This document shows positions 46,800-53,520 of a stretch of 53,520 nt of DNA, in pieces. The stretch is from Acetobacteraceae bacterium (GTDB lineage Bacteria; Pseudomonadota; Alphaproteobacteria; Acetobacterales; Acetobacteraceae). Position 1 is the first letter of the stretch; the number at the start of each line of letters is the position of its first letter. The notes under the pieces are model-generated. The model was not told the DNA's origin. It was given only the letters and a program-made list of their open reading frames with translations, and ran no database searches. Position numbers and translations under genes: made by a program. The DNA lies in the NCBI GenBank assembly GCA_022842185.1, contig JALHQB010000030.1, positions 1 to 53,520 on the forward strand, in the 5' to 3' direction.

Positions 46800-47552
46800 A
46801 TGAAGCACGCCGCATTGTCCTGCCTCGCCGCGCTCATCCTTGCCACGCCGGCGCAAGCCGAATGTCCCGACATGGCCACCGTCGCGCGCTTCGCCCGCGC
46901 CCTGCTCGAACGCGGCACCCCCACACCCTTCGCCGTCACCACACCGGCCGAGACGCGCTGCGCGCAGGATCGGCTGGTCGCGATGCTCGCCCAACCCTGG
47001 GGCGACATCACGGGTGTTGCGCTCGCGGCCGAGACCGTGCCGCCAATGCGCGGCGCGCTGCTGCACGCCATGCTGCGCGAGAGTTCGGGTGCCACGCTCG
47101 AAGCCCGCTTCGGCGCCCGGCCGGCCGTCGCACCTGGCGTGCTGGTGCGCGTCGACGCGCAAGGCCGCGCAGTCTCCGCCAGCCCCTATATCGCGCTGCT
47201 CGACCTCGCGGCGCTCGCCGGCGGCACCGACGCAACGGCGCGCATCGCCGGCAACCTCGGCCTGCGGCTGGGCGTGGTGGGACCAGAGGAGCCGATGCCC
47301 GACACGCCGCCCGACGCCCTGGTCCAGGCCAATGGCAGTACTGTCGCGGCGCTGGCGCGCCTCGGCATCGCGGCACCGCCGCAAGCGCTGATCGATGCCC
47401 TGGCGCGGGACCTCGCGGCGGAGGGCCGGCCGTTCCGTGGCGGGGAACAGGTCGCACTGCTGGCCGCCGTGGCCCCGATGGCACCGCGGCCCGGCGAGAC
47501 CTGGCGACTGTCGATCCCTGGCCTCGGCGCCGTGGTGGTGAACTTCCGCTGA
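46800..47552 (+). CDS. Secreted hydratase-like protein lacking active-site residues
   Basis: 250 residues with signal peptide MKHAALSCLAALILATPAQAE. It aligns with the next gene (47614): WGDITGVALAAETVPP against WGSIVGWKVGLTSAPV, VAPGVLVRVD against VIESDFLVRV, YIALLDLA against YIELPDLV, LGLRLGVVGPEEPMP against VGARLGVVGTPIPVE. The Lys and the acidic residues expected to bind metal in the 2-keto-4-pentenoate hydratase/FAH fold are all replaced. A degenerate paralogue with a binding or structural role is likely. GGGAG precedes the ATG by about eight bases. Confidence 0.7.
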   Translation: MKHAALSCLAALILATPAQAECPDMATVARFARALLERGTPTPFAVTTPAETRCAQDRLVAMLAQPWGDITGVALAAETVPPMRGALLHAMLRESSGATLEARFGARPAVAPGVLVRVDAQGRAVSASPYIALLDLAALAGGTDATARIAGNLGLRLGVVGPEEPMPDTPPDALVQANGSTVAALARLGIAAPPQALIDALARDLAAEGRPFRGGEQVALLAAVAPMAPRPGETWRLSIPGLGAVVVNFR

Positions 47553-47613
47553 CCCGGCCTTCCCGTGCGGGGCACACCACCGGTAGCATCCCCGCACGTC
47601 GGAGGAACGACCC

Positions 47614-48465
47614 ATGCGCCGAATCCTGCTTGCCGCCCTGCTGGCCCTGCCCGTCGCGGCCCACGCGGCCTGCCCGTCGCAGGCCGCGATGGACAGCCTG
47701 GCGCAGGCGCTGGTCGCCAACCGCCCCTCCCCGCCCATCGCCGGGCTGGCGACGATCGAGGAAGGACTGTGCGCGCAGGAGCGTCTGGTGGCCGCGCTGG
47801 TGCCGAGCTGGGGCAGCATCGTCGGCTGGAAAGTGGGGCTGACCAGCGCGCCGGTGCAGCAGCGCTTCGGGGTGAACCAGCCGCTGCGCGGGATGCTGTT
47901 GGCCTCCAGCATCAGCCTGCGCGACGGTGCCGAGGTGCCGGCCCGATTCGGCGCGGTGCCGGTTATCGAGAGTGACTTCCTGGTGCGCGTGCGCGATGCC
48001 GGCATCAACGACGCGGGGCGCGACCATGTCGCGATCCTGCGGCACCTGGATGCGGTGATCCCCTATATCGAATTGCCGGACCTGGTGCTGACCGGCGGCT
48101 TCACCGGGCCGAGCCTGCTCGCCATCAATGTCGGCGCGCGGCTGGGCGTGGTGGGCACGCCGATCCCGGTGGAAGCGACGCAGGCCTTCGCCGACCGCCT
48201 CGCGAACATGGTCGTGACGATGGTGGATGACCGCGGGCAGGAACGCGCCCGCGCGACAGGCACCGCGGCGCTCGGCCACCCGCTGAACGTGGTCGCTTTC
48301 CTGATCGAGAACCTGGCGCAGGACGGGCTGCGGCTGGAGGCCGGGCAGGTGATCTCGGTCGCCGGATATTCTCCGACGCTGCCGCTGGAAGCGGGGCGGA
48401 CCTACACGGTGCGCTACGAGGGTCTCGCGGCCCAACCGGTCAGCGTGAGCGTTCGAACGCGGTGA
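47614..48465 (+). CDS. Secreted 2-keto-4-pentenoate hydratase-like protein
   Basis: 283 residues. Leader RRILLAALLALPVAAHAA, then the FAH/hydratase (MhpD) fold: GSIVGWKVGLTSAPVQQRFG, PVIESDFLVRV (acidic pair), IPYIELPDLVL (third acidic position), NVGARLGVV, GHPLNVVAFLIENLAQDG, GQVISVAGYSPTLPLEAG. MhpD enzymes are normally cytoplasmic, so export is unusual. Retained Lys and acidic residues suggest a working metal site. GGAGGA ribosome site; its stop overlaps the nadD GTG (48462-48465). Confidence 0.82.
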   Translation: MRRILLAALLALPVAAHAACPSQAAMDSLAQALVANRPSPPIAGLATIEEGLCAQERLVAALVPSWGSIVGWKVGLTSAPVQQRFGVNQPLRGMLLASSISLRDGAEVPARFGAVPVIESDFLVRVRDAGINDAGRDHVAILRHLDAVIPYIELPDLVLTGGFTGPSLLAINVGARLGVVGTPIPVEATQAFADRLANMVVTMVDDRGQERARATGTAALGHPLNVVAFLIENLAQDGLRLEAGQVISVAGYSPTLPLEAGRTYTVRYEGLAAQPVSVSVRTR

Positions 48466-49088
48466 CGCCGGGCCGATTCGGGGATTCGCGCCGTCGCCGC
48501 ATCGGGCTGCTCGGCGGGTCGTTCAACCCGGCGCATGACGGGCACCTCCATGTCGCGCGCAGGGCACGTCGGGCGTTGCGGCTGGATGAGGTGTGGCTGC
48601 TGGTCTCCCCGGGCAATCCGCTGAAGCCGGTGGCCGGCATGGCGCCGCTGGCCGAGAGACTGGCCTGTGCACGGCGCATCGCGGACGGTCGGCGCATCAT
48701 CGCCACCGACATCGAAAGGCAGCTGGGCACACGGTTTACCGCCGATACGCTGGCGGCGCTGCGCCGGCGTTTCCGCCATGCGCGCTTCGCCTTCATCATG
48801 GGCGCGGACAACTTGGTGCAATTGCCGCGCTGGAAGCATTGGCGCGATATCGCGCGGCATGTCGCACTCGGCGTTTTGCCGCGCCCGGGCTGGACGCGGC
48901 CCGCCTTGGCGGGGCAAGCGGCGCATGTCCTGCGCCGGTATCGGCGCCCCCCGGGCAGGTTGTTGACGGAATCCTTTGCGCCGCACGCCGCTTGGTGCTT
49001 GGTTCCGGCCCGAGAACACGCCGCATCCGCCACAGCCATCCGCAATGCACGGGCTGGCGGAGCCACGGGCGAGAGGAGGGGGCCATAG
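48462..49088 (+). CDS. nadD: Nicotinate-nucleotide adenylyltransferase
   Basis: 208 residues. RIGLLGGSFNPAHDGHLHVARRA carries the nucleotidyltransferase HxGH motif. FIMGADNLVQLPRWKHWRDIA is the NadD signature, and ATAIRNARA near the end replaces the usual ISSTxIR. It makes NaAD from NaMN and ATP in NAD synthesis. GTG start, overlapping the previous stop; no ATG is available before the core. The stop TAG overlaps the presumed rsfS start. Confidence 0.95.
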   Translation: MTPGRFGDSRRRRIGLLGGSFNPAHDGHLHVARRARRALRLDEVWLLVSPGNPLKPVAGMAPLAERLACARRIADGRRIIATDIERQLGTRFTADTLAALRRRFRHARFAFIMGADNLVQLPRWKHWRDIARHVALGVLPRPGWTRPALAGQAAHVLRRYRRPPGRLLTESFAPHAAWCLVPAREHAASATAIRNARAGGATGERRGP

Positions 49089-50056
49089 CCCGCACGCCGA
49101 AGACCACCGAGACCAAGCCGGCCACCAAGGCCAAGGCTTCATCGAAATCGAAGGCCGAGGCCGAGCCCAAGGCGGCGAAGGCCGCGAAGGACAAGCCGGA
49201 ACCCAAGGCGAAAGCCGAGGCCGCGCCGAAATCCGACGCCAAAACGGTGAAGGCCGCCAAGGAAAAGCCGGCGCCCAAGGCGAAGGCCAAGACCACGCCC
49301 AAGGACGACGCCAAGAAGGCGAAGGCCGCCAAGGACAAGCCGGAGCCCAAGGCGAAGGCCAAGGCCGCGCCCAAGGACGACGCCAAGAAGGCGAAGGCCC
49401 CCAAGGACAAGCCGGAACCCAAGGCAAAGGCCAAGGCCGCGCCCAAGGCCGACGCCAAGAAGGCGAAGGCCGCCAAGGAAAAGCCGGAGCCCAAGGCGAA
49501 GGCCAAGGCCGCGCCCAAGGCCGACGCCAAGAAAGTGAAGGCCGCGAAGGAAAAGCCGGAACCGAACACGAAGGCGAAGGCCGACGCCAAGACGGTGAAG
49601 GCCGCGAAAGCGAAGGCGAGTTCCAAGGCGCCAGCCGTATCGGCCGAGGTCCCCGCCGCCCCGCGCCCGTCGCGCACCCGAAAGCGGGAGAAGCTGTCCC
49701 CGGACCGCCTCTCCGCCCTGGTCGCCGCGGCGATGGAAAGCCTGGAAGCCGACAAGGCCGAGAACATCGTGCTGCTCGATGTCACCGGACGGGCCGACTA
49801 CGCCGACCGGCTGATCATCGCCACCGGCATGGTGGAACGCCAGCTCCAGGCCATGGCAACGCATCTCGACGAGGCTTTGGGCAAGGCCGGGCTGAACATC
49901 AAGCGCGACGCGATCCAGGCGTCCCCCGACTGGGTGCTGATCGATGCCGGCGACCTGGTGATCCACCTGTTCCGCCCCGAGGCGCGCGAACTGTACCGCA
50001 TCGAGCGCATGTGGGGTCCGGACAGCCCGGAGCCGACCGACGCCGCGCCCGAGTAG
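49085..50056 (+). CDS. rsfS: Ribosomal silencing factor RsfS with Lys/Ala/Pro-rich N-terminal tail
   Basis: The C-terminal 115 residues (from about nt 49710) are Rsf[61 protein letters not shown] and LYRIERMWG. The family blocks 30S-50S joining by binding L14. Ahead lie about 205 residues rich in Lys, Ala and Pro, made of 24-residue repeats, resembling histone H1 tails. The start is uncertain: the frame has no ATG before the core, but an ATA at 49085 sits five bases after AGGAGG(GGG) and overlaps the nadD TAG, giving (M)[14 protein letters not shown] codons at 49247, 49535 and 49595 are alternatives that would shorten the tail. Confidence 0.85.
   Translation: MARTPKTTETKPATKAKASSKSKAEAEPKAAKAAKDKPEPKAKAEAAPKSDAKTVKAAKEKPAPKAKAKTTPKDDAKKAKAAKDKPEPKAKAKAAPKDDAKKAKAPKDKPEPKAKAKAAPKADAKKAKAAKEKPEPKAKAKAAPKADAKKVKAAKEKPEPNTKAKADAKTVKAAKAKASSKAPAVSAEVPAAPRPSRTRKREKLSPDRLSALVAAAMESLEADKAENIVLLDVTGRADYADRLIIATGMVERQLQAMATHLDEALGKAGLNIKRDAIQASPDWVLIDAGDLVIHLFRPEARELYRIERMWGPDSPEPTDAAPE
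49178..49597 (+). repeat. 72-nt tandem repeats coding the rsfS tail
   Basis: Five units of exactly 72 nt start at 49178, 49250, 49322, 49394 and 49466, followed by a 60-nt shortened sixth at 49538. Each encodes about [20 protein letters not shown] plus AKK. Units 2-5 are close to identical at DNA level, so the array is young or kept uniform by unequal exchange, and copy number may vary between strains. Confidence 0.9.
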
Positions 50057-50075
50057 GATCCTCGCCGTCGGGCGG

Positions 50076-50507
50076 ATGAAGGCGGGGCCGGAGGCGGCCC
50101 TGTTCGCGCATTACGCCGCCCGGCTGCGCCCCGCCCCCGAGGTCACGGAAATCCCCGAGGCACGCGGTTCCGCCGCCGAAATCCGCAGACGCGAAGGGGC
50201 GGCACTCCTGGCCGCCCTGCCCGCGGATGCGGTGGCGGTCGCGCTCGACCTGGGCGGCGAACAACCCGACAGCGAACGCTTCGCCGCGTTACTGGCGCGG
50301 TGGGACGAGGCCGGCCGCACGCCCTGCTTCATGATCGGCGGGGCCGAGGGGCTGGACCCGTCCGTCACCGCGCGGGCGGACCACCGCATCGCGCTCGGCC
50401 CGATGACCTGGCCGCATTTCCTGGTCCGCGGCATGCTGGCCGAGCAGTTGTATCGGGCGCAGGCGATCCGGCAGAACCACCCTTATCACCGGGCGTGGCG
50501 GCCCTGA
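50076..50507 (+). CDS. rlmH: 23S rRNA (pseudouridine1915-N3)-methyltransferase RlmH
   Basis: SPOUT-family methyltransferase: [19 protein letters not shown] (SAM-binding trefoil knot), [36 protein letters not shown]. From ATG 50076 it has 143 residues, slightly short. The in-frame codons just before it, ATC CTC GCC GTC GGG CGG, read ILAVGR and match the first beta strand of the family (MKLxxVAVG), but no ATG, GTG or TTG precedes them after the rsfS stop. So the real start may be the ATC at 50058, or the strand has been lost. It modifies helix 69 of 23S rRNA in the 70S ribosome. Confidence 0.9.
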   Translation: MKAGPEAALFAHYAARLRPAPEVTEIPEARGSAAEIRRREGAALLAALPADAVAVALDLGGEQPDSERFAALLARWDEAGRTPCFMIGGAEGLDPSVTARADHRIALGPMTWPHFLVRGMLAEQLYRAQAIRQNHPYHRAWRP

Positions 50508-50576
50508 GGCATGCCTGAAGGGTCGCACGGCGCGACGCCGCTGGACGGCGTGCCGCCCGCGCGCCGATGATGGGCC

Positions 50577-51254
50577 ATGGTGTTCCTCCTCCTCGCTGCC
50601 CTGCTGTGGATCGGCGTTCATATCGGCATCTCGGGCACGGCGCTGCGCGGGCACCTCGTCGCGAAGCTCGGCGAGACGGCTTTCACCATCGCCTTCTCTG
50701 CCCTGTCCTTCGCCGCGATCGGGCTGTTGGTGATGGCGTGGCAGACTGCCGACACGGCACCGGTGTGGTTTGCCCCGGCCTGGCTGCGATGGGTCATCGC
50801 CGCGCTGATGCTGCCGGTCTTCGTGATCTTCATCTGCTCCCTGGTCGGCAACCCGACGGCGCCGGGGGGCGGCGGGCTGCTCGCGAAGGGCCCGCGCGGC
50901 ATCCAGAGGGTCACGCGGCACCCGATGCTCTGCGCCTCCGCCGCCTGGGCCGCGCTGCATGTCCTCGGCAATGGCGACACGGCGGCAATGCTCTTCTTCG
51001 GCGCGTTCCTCGTCACGGCGGTCGCCGGAATGCCCTCGATCGACACGAAAATGGCCAGGCGCCACGCACAGGCCTGGCCGGACTTCGCCAAGGCGACCTC
51101 GATCGTGCCCTTTGGCGCGATCCTCGCCGGGCGCAACCGGTTCGACATGGCGGAGATCGGCTGGATCGCGCCGCTCATCGGCGTGCTGCTCTGGGCCGCT
51201 GTGCTGCATGGGCACCGCATCCTGTTCGGTGTGCCGGCACTGATCCCAAGCTAG
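50577..51254 (+). CDS. NnrU family integral membrane protein
   Basis: 225 residues with about six membrane segments (residues 2-15, 38-60, 70-95, 118-150, 195-215). NnrU hallmarks: GNPTAPGGGGLLAKGPRGIQ, RVTRHPMLCASAAWAALHVL, NGDTAAMLFFGAF. Related to isoprenylcysteine methyltransferase-like membrane proteins; first described near denitrification genes but widespread without them, as here. Same strand as rlmH, 69 bp downstream. Confidence 0.88.
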   Translation: MVFLLLAALLWIGVHIGISGTALRGHLVAKLGETAFTIAFSALSFAAIGLLVMAWQTADTAPVWFAPAWLRWVIAALMLPVFVIFICSLVGNPTAPGGGGLLAKGPRGIQRVTRHPMLCASAAWAALHVLGNGDTAAMLFFGAFLVTAVAGMPSIDTKMARRHAQAWPDFAKATSIVPFGAILAGRNRFDMAEIGWIAPLIGVLLWAAVLHGHRILFGVPALIPS

Positions 51255-51413
51255 AGTCAGGTTCCGAATGACCTGATCGAGGCGGACCTTCCCTGAAACA
51301 CGGCCCGAGGCGGCTTCCGCGTGCCCCGGCTGGCGGAAGCCACAATGGGCCGCACGGCCTTGCGGGCGCCACATGCGCATGGCTAATGCGTCCGCGCCGC
51401 CGAGGAACCCACC

Positions 51414-52973
51414 ATGACCACTACCCGCCCCCGCCCTGTCATGCTCGTCATCCTCGACGGCTGGGGCTGGCGCGAGGACCGGGCCGACAACGCCGTGCGC
51501 CAGGCGCGGACCCCGGCCTTCGACGGGCTTTGGGCCGAATGCCCACACGGCTTCCTGCGCACCTCCGGCGGCGATGTCGGCCTGCCGGACGGGCAGATGG
51601 GCAATTCCGAGGTCGGCCACCTGAACATCGGCGCCGGGCGCGTGGTGATGCAGGACCTGCCACGCATCGGCCGCGCCATCGCGGACGGGTCGATCGCCAC
51701 GCTGCCGGCGCTGACCGGGCTGATCGCCGCGTTGCGCAGGACCGGCGGCACCTGTCACCTGATGGGGCTGCTGTCCCCGGGCGGTGTGCATGCCCACCAG
51801 GACCATGCGGTGGCGCTGGCCCGGATCCTGTCCGCCGCCGGCATCAAGGTCGCGATCCATGCGCTGACCGATGGCCGCGACACCGCGCCGAACGCCGCGC
51901 CGGACTTCGTCGCCCGCTTCGAAGCCGACATCGCCCCCCTGCCCGGCGTCGCCATCGCTACCGTCATCGGCCGGTATTTCGCGATGGACCGCGACAATCG
52001 CTGGGACCGGGTCAGCACTGCGTATGACGCCATGGTCGTGGCCGAGGGCGCCCGGGCGCCGACCGCCCAGGCCGCCATCGCAGCCGCGCATGCCGCCGGC
52101 AAGACCGACGAATTCATCCCCGCCACCGTCATCGGAGACTTCCCCGGCATGCGCGACGGGGATGCGCTACTGTGCTTCAATTTCCGCGCCGACCGGGTGC
52201 GGGAAATCCTCGCCGCGCTGGTCGATCCGGGCTTCGACGGTTTCGTCCGCAAGCGCTTCGTCCGTTTCGCCGCGGCCGCGGGCATGACCGAATACAGCGC
52301 GGCGCTAAATGGCCACCTGGCCACGCTGTTCGCCGCGCAGTCGATGGCCGACATCCTCGGGCAAGTGGCGGCCGGCGCGGGCCTCGCGCAGCTGCGCATG
52401 GCCGAGACTGAGAAATACCCCCACGTGACCTACTTCCTGAATGGCGGGGAGGAGACCCCTTACCCGGGCGAACAGCGCATCATGGTCGCTTCCCCCAAGG
52501 TCGCTACCTATGACCTGCAACCCGAGATGTCCGCCCCGGAACTGACCGACAAGGCGGTCGGGGCGATCGCCTCGGGCGCCTTCGACCTGATCGTGCTGAA
52601 CTTCGCGAATGCCGACATGGTCGGGCACACCGGTAGCCTGGACGCGGCGATCAAGGCGGTCGAGGCGGTGGATACCGGCCTCGGCCGCATCGCGGAGGCC
52701 ATCCGGACCGCCGGGGGCGCGCTGTTCGTCACGGCCGACCACGGCAACGCCGAGATGATGCGCGACCCGGCGACGGGCGGCCCGCATACCGCCCATACGA
52801 CGAACCCGGTGCCGGCCATGCTGCTCGGCGGCCCGGCCGGTGCGGGGTTGGCCGATGGCAGGCTGGCCGATATCGCGCCGACTCTGCTGGCGCTGCTGGG
52901 TGTCGCGCAACCTGCCGCGATGACGGGGCAGTCGCTGCTGCGGCCTGCGGGTTCGGGCCCGGCAGCGCGGTAG
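51414..52973 (+). CDS. gpmI: 2,3-bisphosphoglycerate-independent phosphoglycerate mutase
   Basis: 519 residues, the usual length. Alkaline-phosphatase fold: VMLVILDGWGWRED (metal Asp), LPDGQMGNSEVGHLNIGAGR (the phosphorylated Ser in GNSEVGH), FNFRADRVREI, TYFLNGGEE, LNFANADMVGHTG and VTADHGNAEMM (metal ligands). It interconverts 3- and 2-phosphoglycerate using two Mn2+ ions. The ATG at 51414 has no near alternative. Next to it, 51255-51413 holds only intergenic sequence. Confidence 0.97.
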   Translation: MTTTRPRPVMLVILDGWGWREDRADNAVRQARTPAFDGLWAECPHGFLRTSGGDVGLPDGQMGNSEVGHLNIGAGRVVMQDLPRIGRAIADGSIATLPALTGLIAALRRTGGTCHLMGLLSPGGVHAHQDHAVALARILSAAGIKVAIHALTDGRDTAPNAAPDFVARFEADIAPLPGVAIATVIGRYFAMDRDNRWDRVSTAYDAMVVAEGARAPTAQAAIAAAHAAGKTDEFIPATVIGDFPGMRDGDALLCFNFRADRVREILAALVDPGFDGFVRKRFVRFAAAAGMTEYSAALNGHLATLFAAQSMADILGQVAAGAGLAQLRMAETEKYPHVTYFLNGGEETPYPGEQRIMVASPKVATYDLQPEMSAPELTDKAVGAIASGAFDLIVLNFANADMVGHTGSLDAAIKAVEAVDTGLGRIAEAIRTAGGALFVTADHGNAEMMRDPATGGPHTAHTTNPVPAMLLGGPAGAGLADGRLADIAPTLLALLGVAQPAAMTGQSLLRPAGSGPAAR

Positions 52974-53000
52974 GACTGGGCCGCGCGAGCAGATCGCGCC

Positions 53001-53106
53001 TAGAGCGTTTCGCGCCCGACCGTACTGGCGCAAAACGCTCTATGCCTTTGTTTGAGCGAGCATCTTCACGCGCCTGACTGATTCCAGTCAGACGCGATCT
53101 GCTCTA
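53001..53106. repeat. Dispersed palindromic element, copy 2 (inverted relative to 26594)
   Basis: Hairpin 1 at 53001-53042 begins TAGAGCGTTT and ends AAAACGCTCTA. The linker TGTTTGAGCGAGCATCTTCA follows, then hairpin 2 around CGCCTGACTG/CAGTCAGACG (53070-53096) and AGAGC at the end in reverse. It is the reverse-complement homologue of the element at 26594-26692. It lies 27 bases after the gpmI stop and may serve as its terminator. Confidence 0.85.
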
Positions 53107-53402
53107 GCCGGACTCAGGCGCGCGTCGATGGCCGATCCGTCAAGGCGCTCGAAGAGCTGTGAAGACCTGAAGAGTGGTATCAAGGATCGGCCGCCGAACG
53201 TCGTGCCATCCGTCGCGCTGAATCATGAAGGCTTTTTCAACTTTCAAGCCTTCAAGCTGCGATGTCGCCGGCAGGACGGTCGTCCCCATCGGCGAAGGTC
53301 CACCCTGACCAGTACCGGCGCCCAATTGGCGCGAAGGTTGGAGGGGCGCTGCCCCTCCAAACCACCCCGCCAGGGACCTACGGGTCCCTGGACCGCGGGA
53401 CC
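53107..53402. other. Non-coding stretch with two GC hairpins
   Basis: No supported gene. Two perfect hairpins close the stretch: TTGGAGGGGC-GCT-GCCCCTCCAA (53338-53360) and AGGGACC-TACG-GGTCCCT (53372-53389). They are of the same style as those around 46545-46760, typical intergenic palindromes in this group of bacteria. Confidence 0.5.
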
Positions 53403-53520
53403 TTAGAGCGTTTTCCCCCAAACTGGAATCACGGGTCTTCCGAAACGGGGTCGTGGTGTGATTCATAGGTCTCCGGCAGAGCAACCGGAGGCGGTGATGG
53501 GTTGGCGGCGCGGGCGGGCG
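53403..53520. repeat. Right arm of 118-bp terminal inverted repeat
   Basis: Exact reverse complement of 2-119. It opens TTAGAGCGTTTTCCCCCAAA, sharing TAGAGCGTTT with the palindromic elements at 26651 and 53001, so all three may belong to one repeat family. Confidence 0.85.

Noticed and set aside
49178..49597. 72-nt tandem array considered as CRISPR
   Set aside because: Units are contiguous, lie in a coding frame, have no unique spacers, and no cas genes are present.
49139..49966. Minus-strand frame rich in Gly/Leu/Arg opposite the rsfS repeats
   Set aside because: Its low-complexity pattern is the exact antisense of the 72-nt repeats and the rsfS core; no independent support.

Overview
The window looks like a piece of a high-GC alphaproteobacterial chromosome, most likely Acetobacteraceae of the Roseomonas/Rhodovarius kind. 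The grounds are the rplU-rpmA-obgE-proB-proA-nadD-rsfS-rlmH order typical of Rhodospirillales, five solitary tripartite-tricarboxylate-type (Bug/TctC) periplasmic receptors, and strong G/C preference at third codon positions. This placement comes from gene content and was not checked against any database. The two ends carry a perfect 118-bp inverted repeat, so the window is probably a whole contig that stops in a dispersed repeat.

Layout. (1) 283-8342: a PRC-barrel protein, then a minus-strand catabolic operon (class III CoA-transferase, enolase-superfamily enzyme, TIM-barrel amidohydrolase and Bug receptor, tightly packed, followed by a gamma-glutamyltransferase homologue) with a divergent LysR regulator. 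(2) 8768-18723: a glycan island with a TPR/GT4 gene split by a frameshift, three more glycosyltransferases, an FkbM methyltransferase, a DXD-type putative transferase and a class I methyltransferase. (3) 19026-26375: one gene for a 2449-residue secreted mosaic protein (beta-helix, DUF4214, RTX-like patch, pro-kumamolisin plus a sedolisin domain that lacks its catalytic Ser and Asp, DUF4114). (4) 26376-26957: decayed IS3-family transposase and a palindromic repeat. (5) 26958-36468: two further catabolic clusters. One has a ThDP enzyme, a CoxG-like protein and two Bug receptors. The other has an iron-dependent alcohol dehydrogenase, a two-subunit ThDP decarboxylase and an SDR. Two LysR genes lie between them. 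(6) 36469-37991: a dead nickel/cobalt efflux locus (RcnR/DmeR-type repressor with a nonsense codon, RcnA-type exporter with stops and frameshifts). (7) 37992-52973: tRNA-Ser(CGA) and the housekeeping block from rplU to gpmI.

The housekeeping block is interrupted. Between proB and proA sit two tandem Bug receptors framed by two small secreted proteins that share a G-[ST]-G-E-type repeat. Between proA and nadD sit two secreted 2-keto-4-pentenoate-hydratase-like paralogues, one of which has lost its active-site residues. rsfS carries a histone-H1-like Lys/Ala/Pro tail built from 72-nt repeats. Both rsfS and rlmH lack a normal start codon where homology and Shine-Dalgarno spacing predict one.

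The best candidates for something undescribed are the giant mosaic with its inactive protease next to a glycosylation island, the G-x-G-E repeat proteins, and the secreted hydratase pair. All functional statements are by eye from sequence; no search was run.
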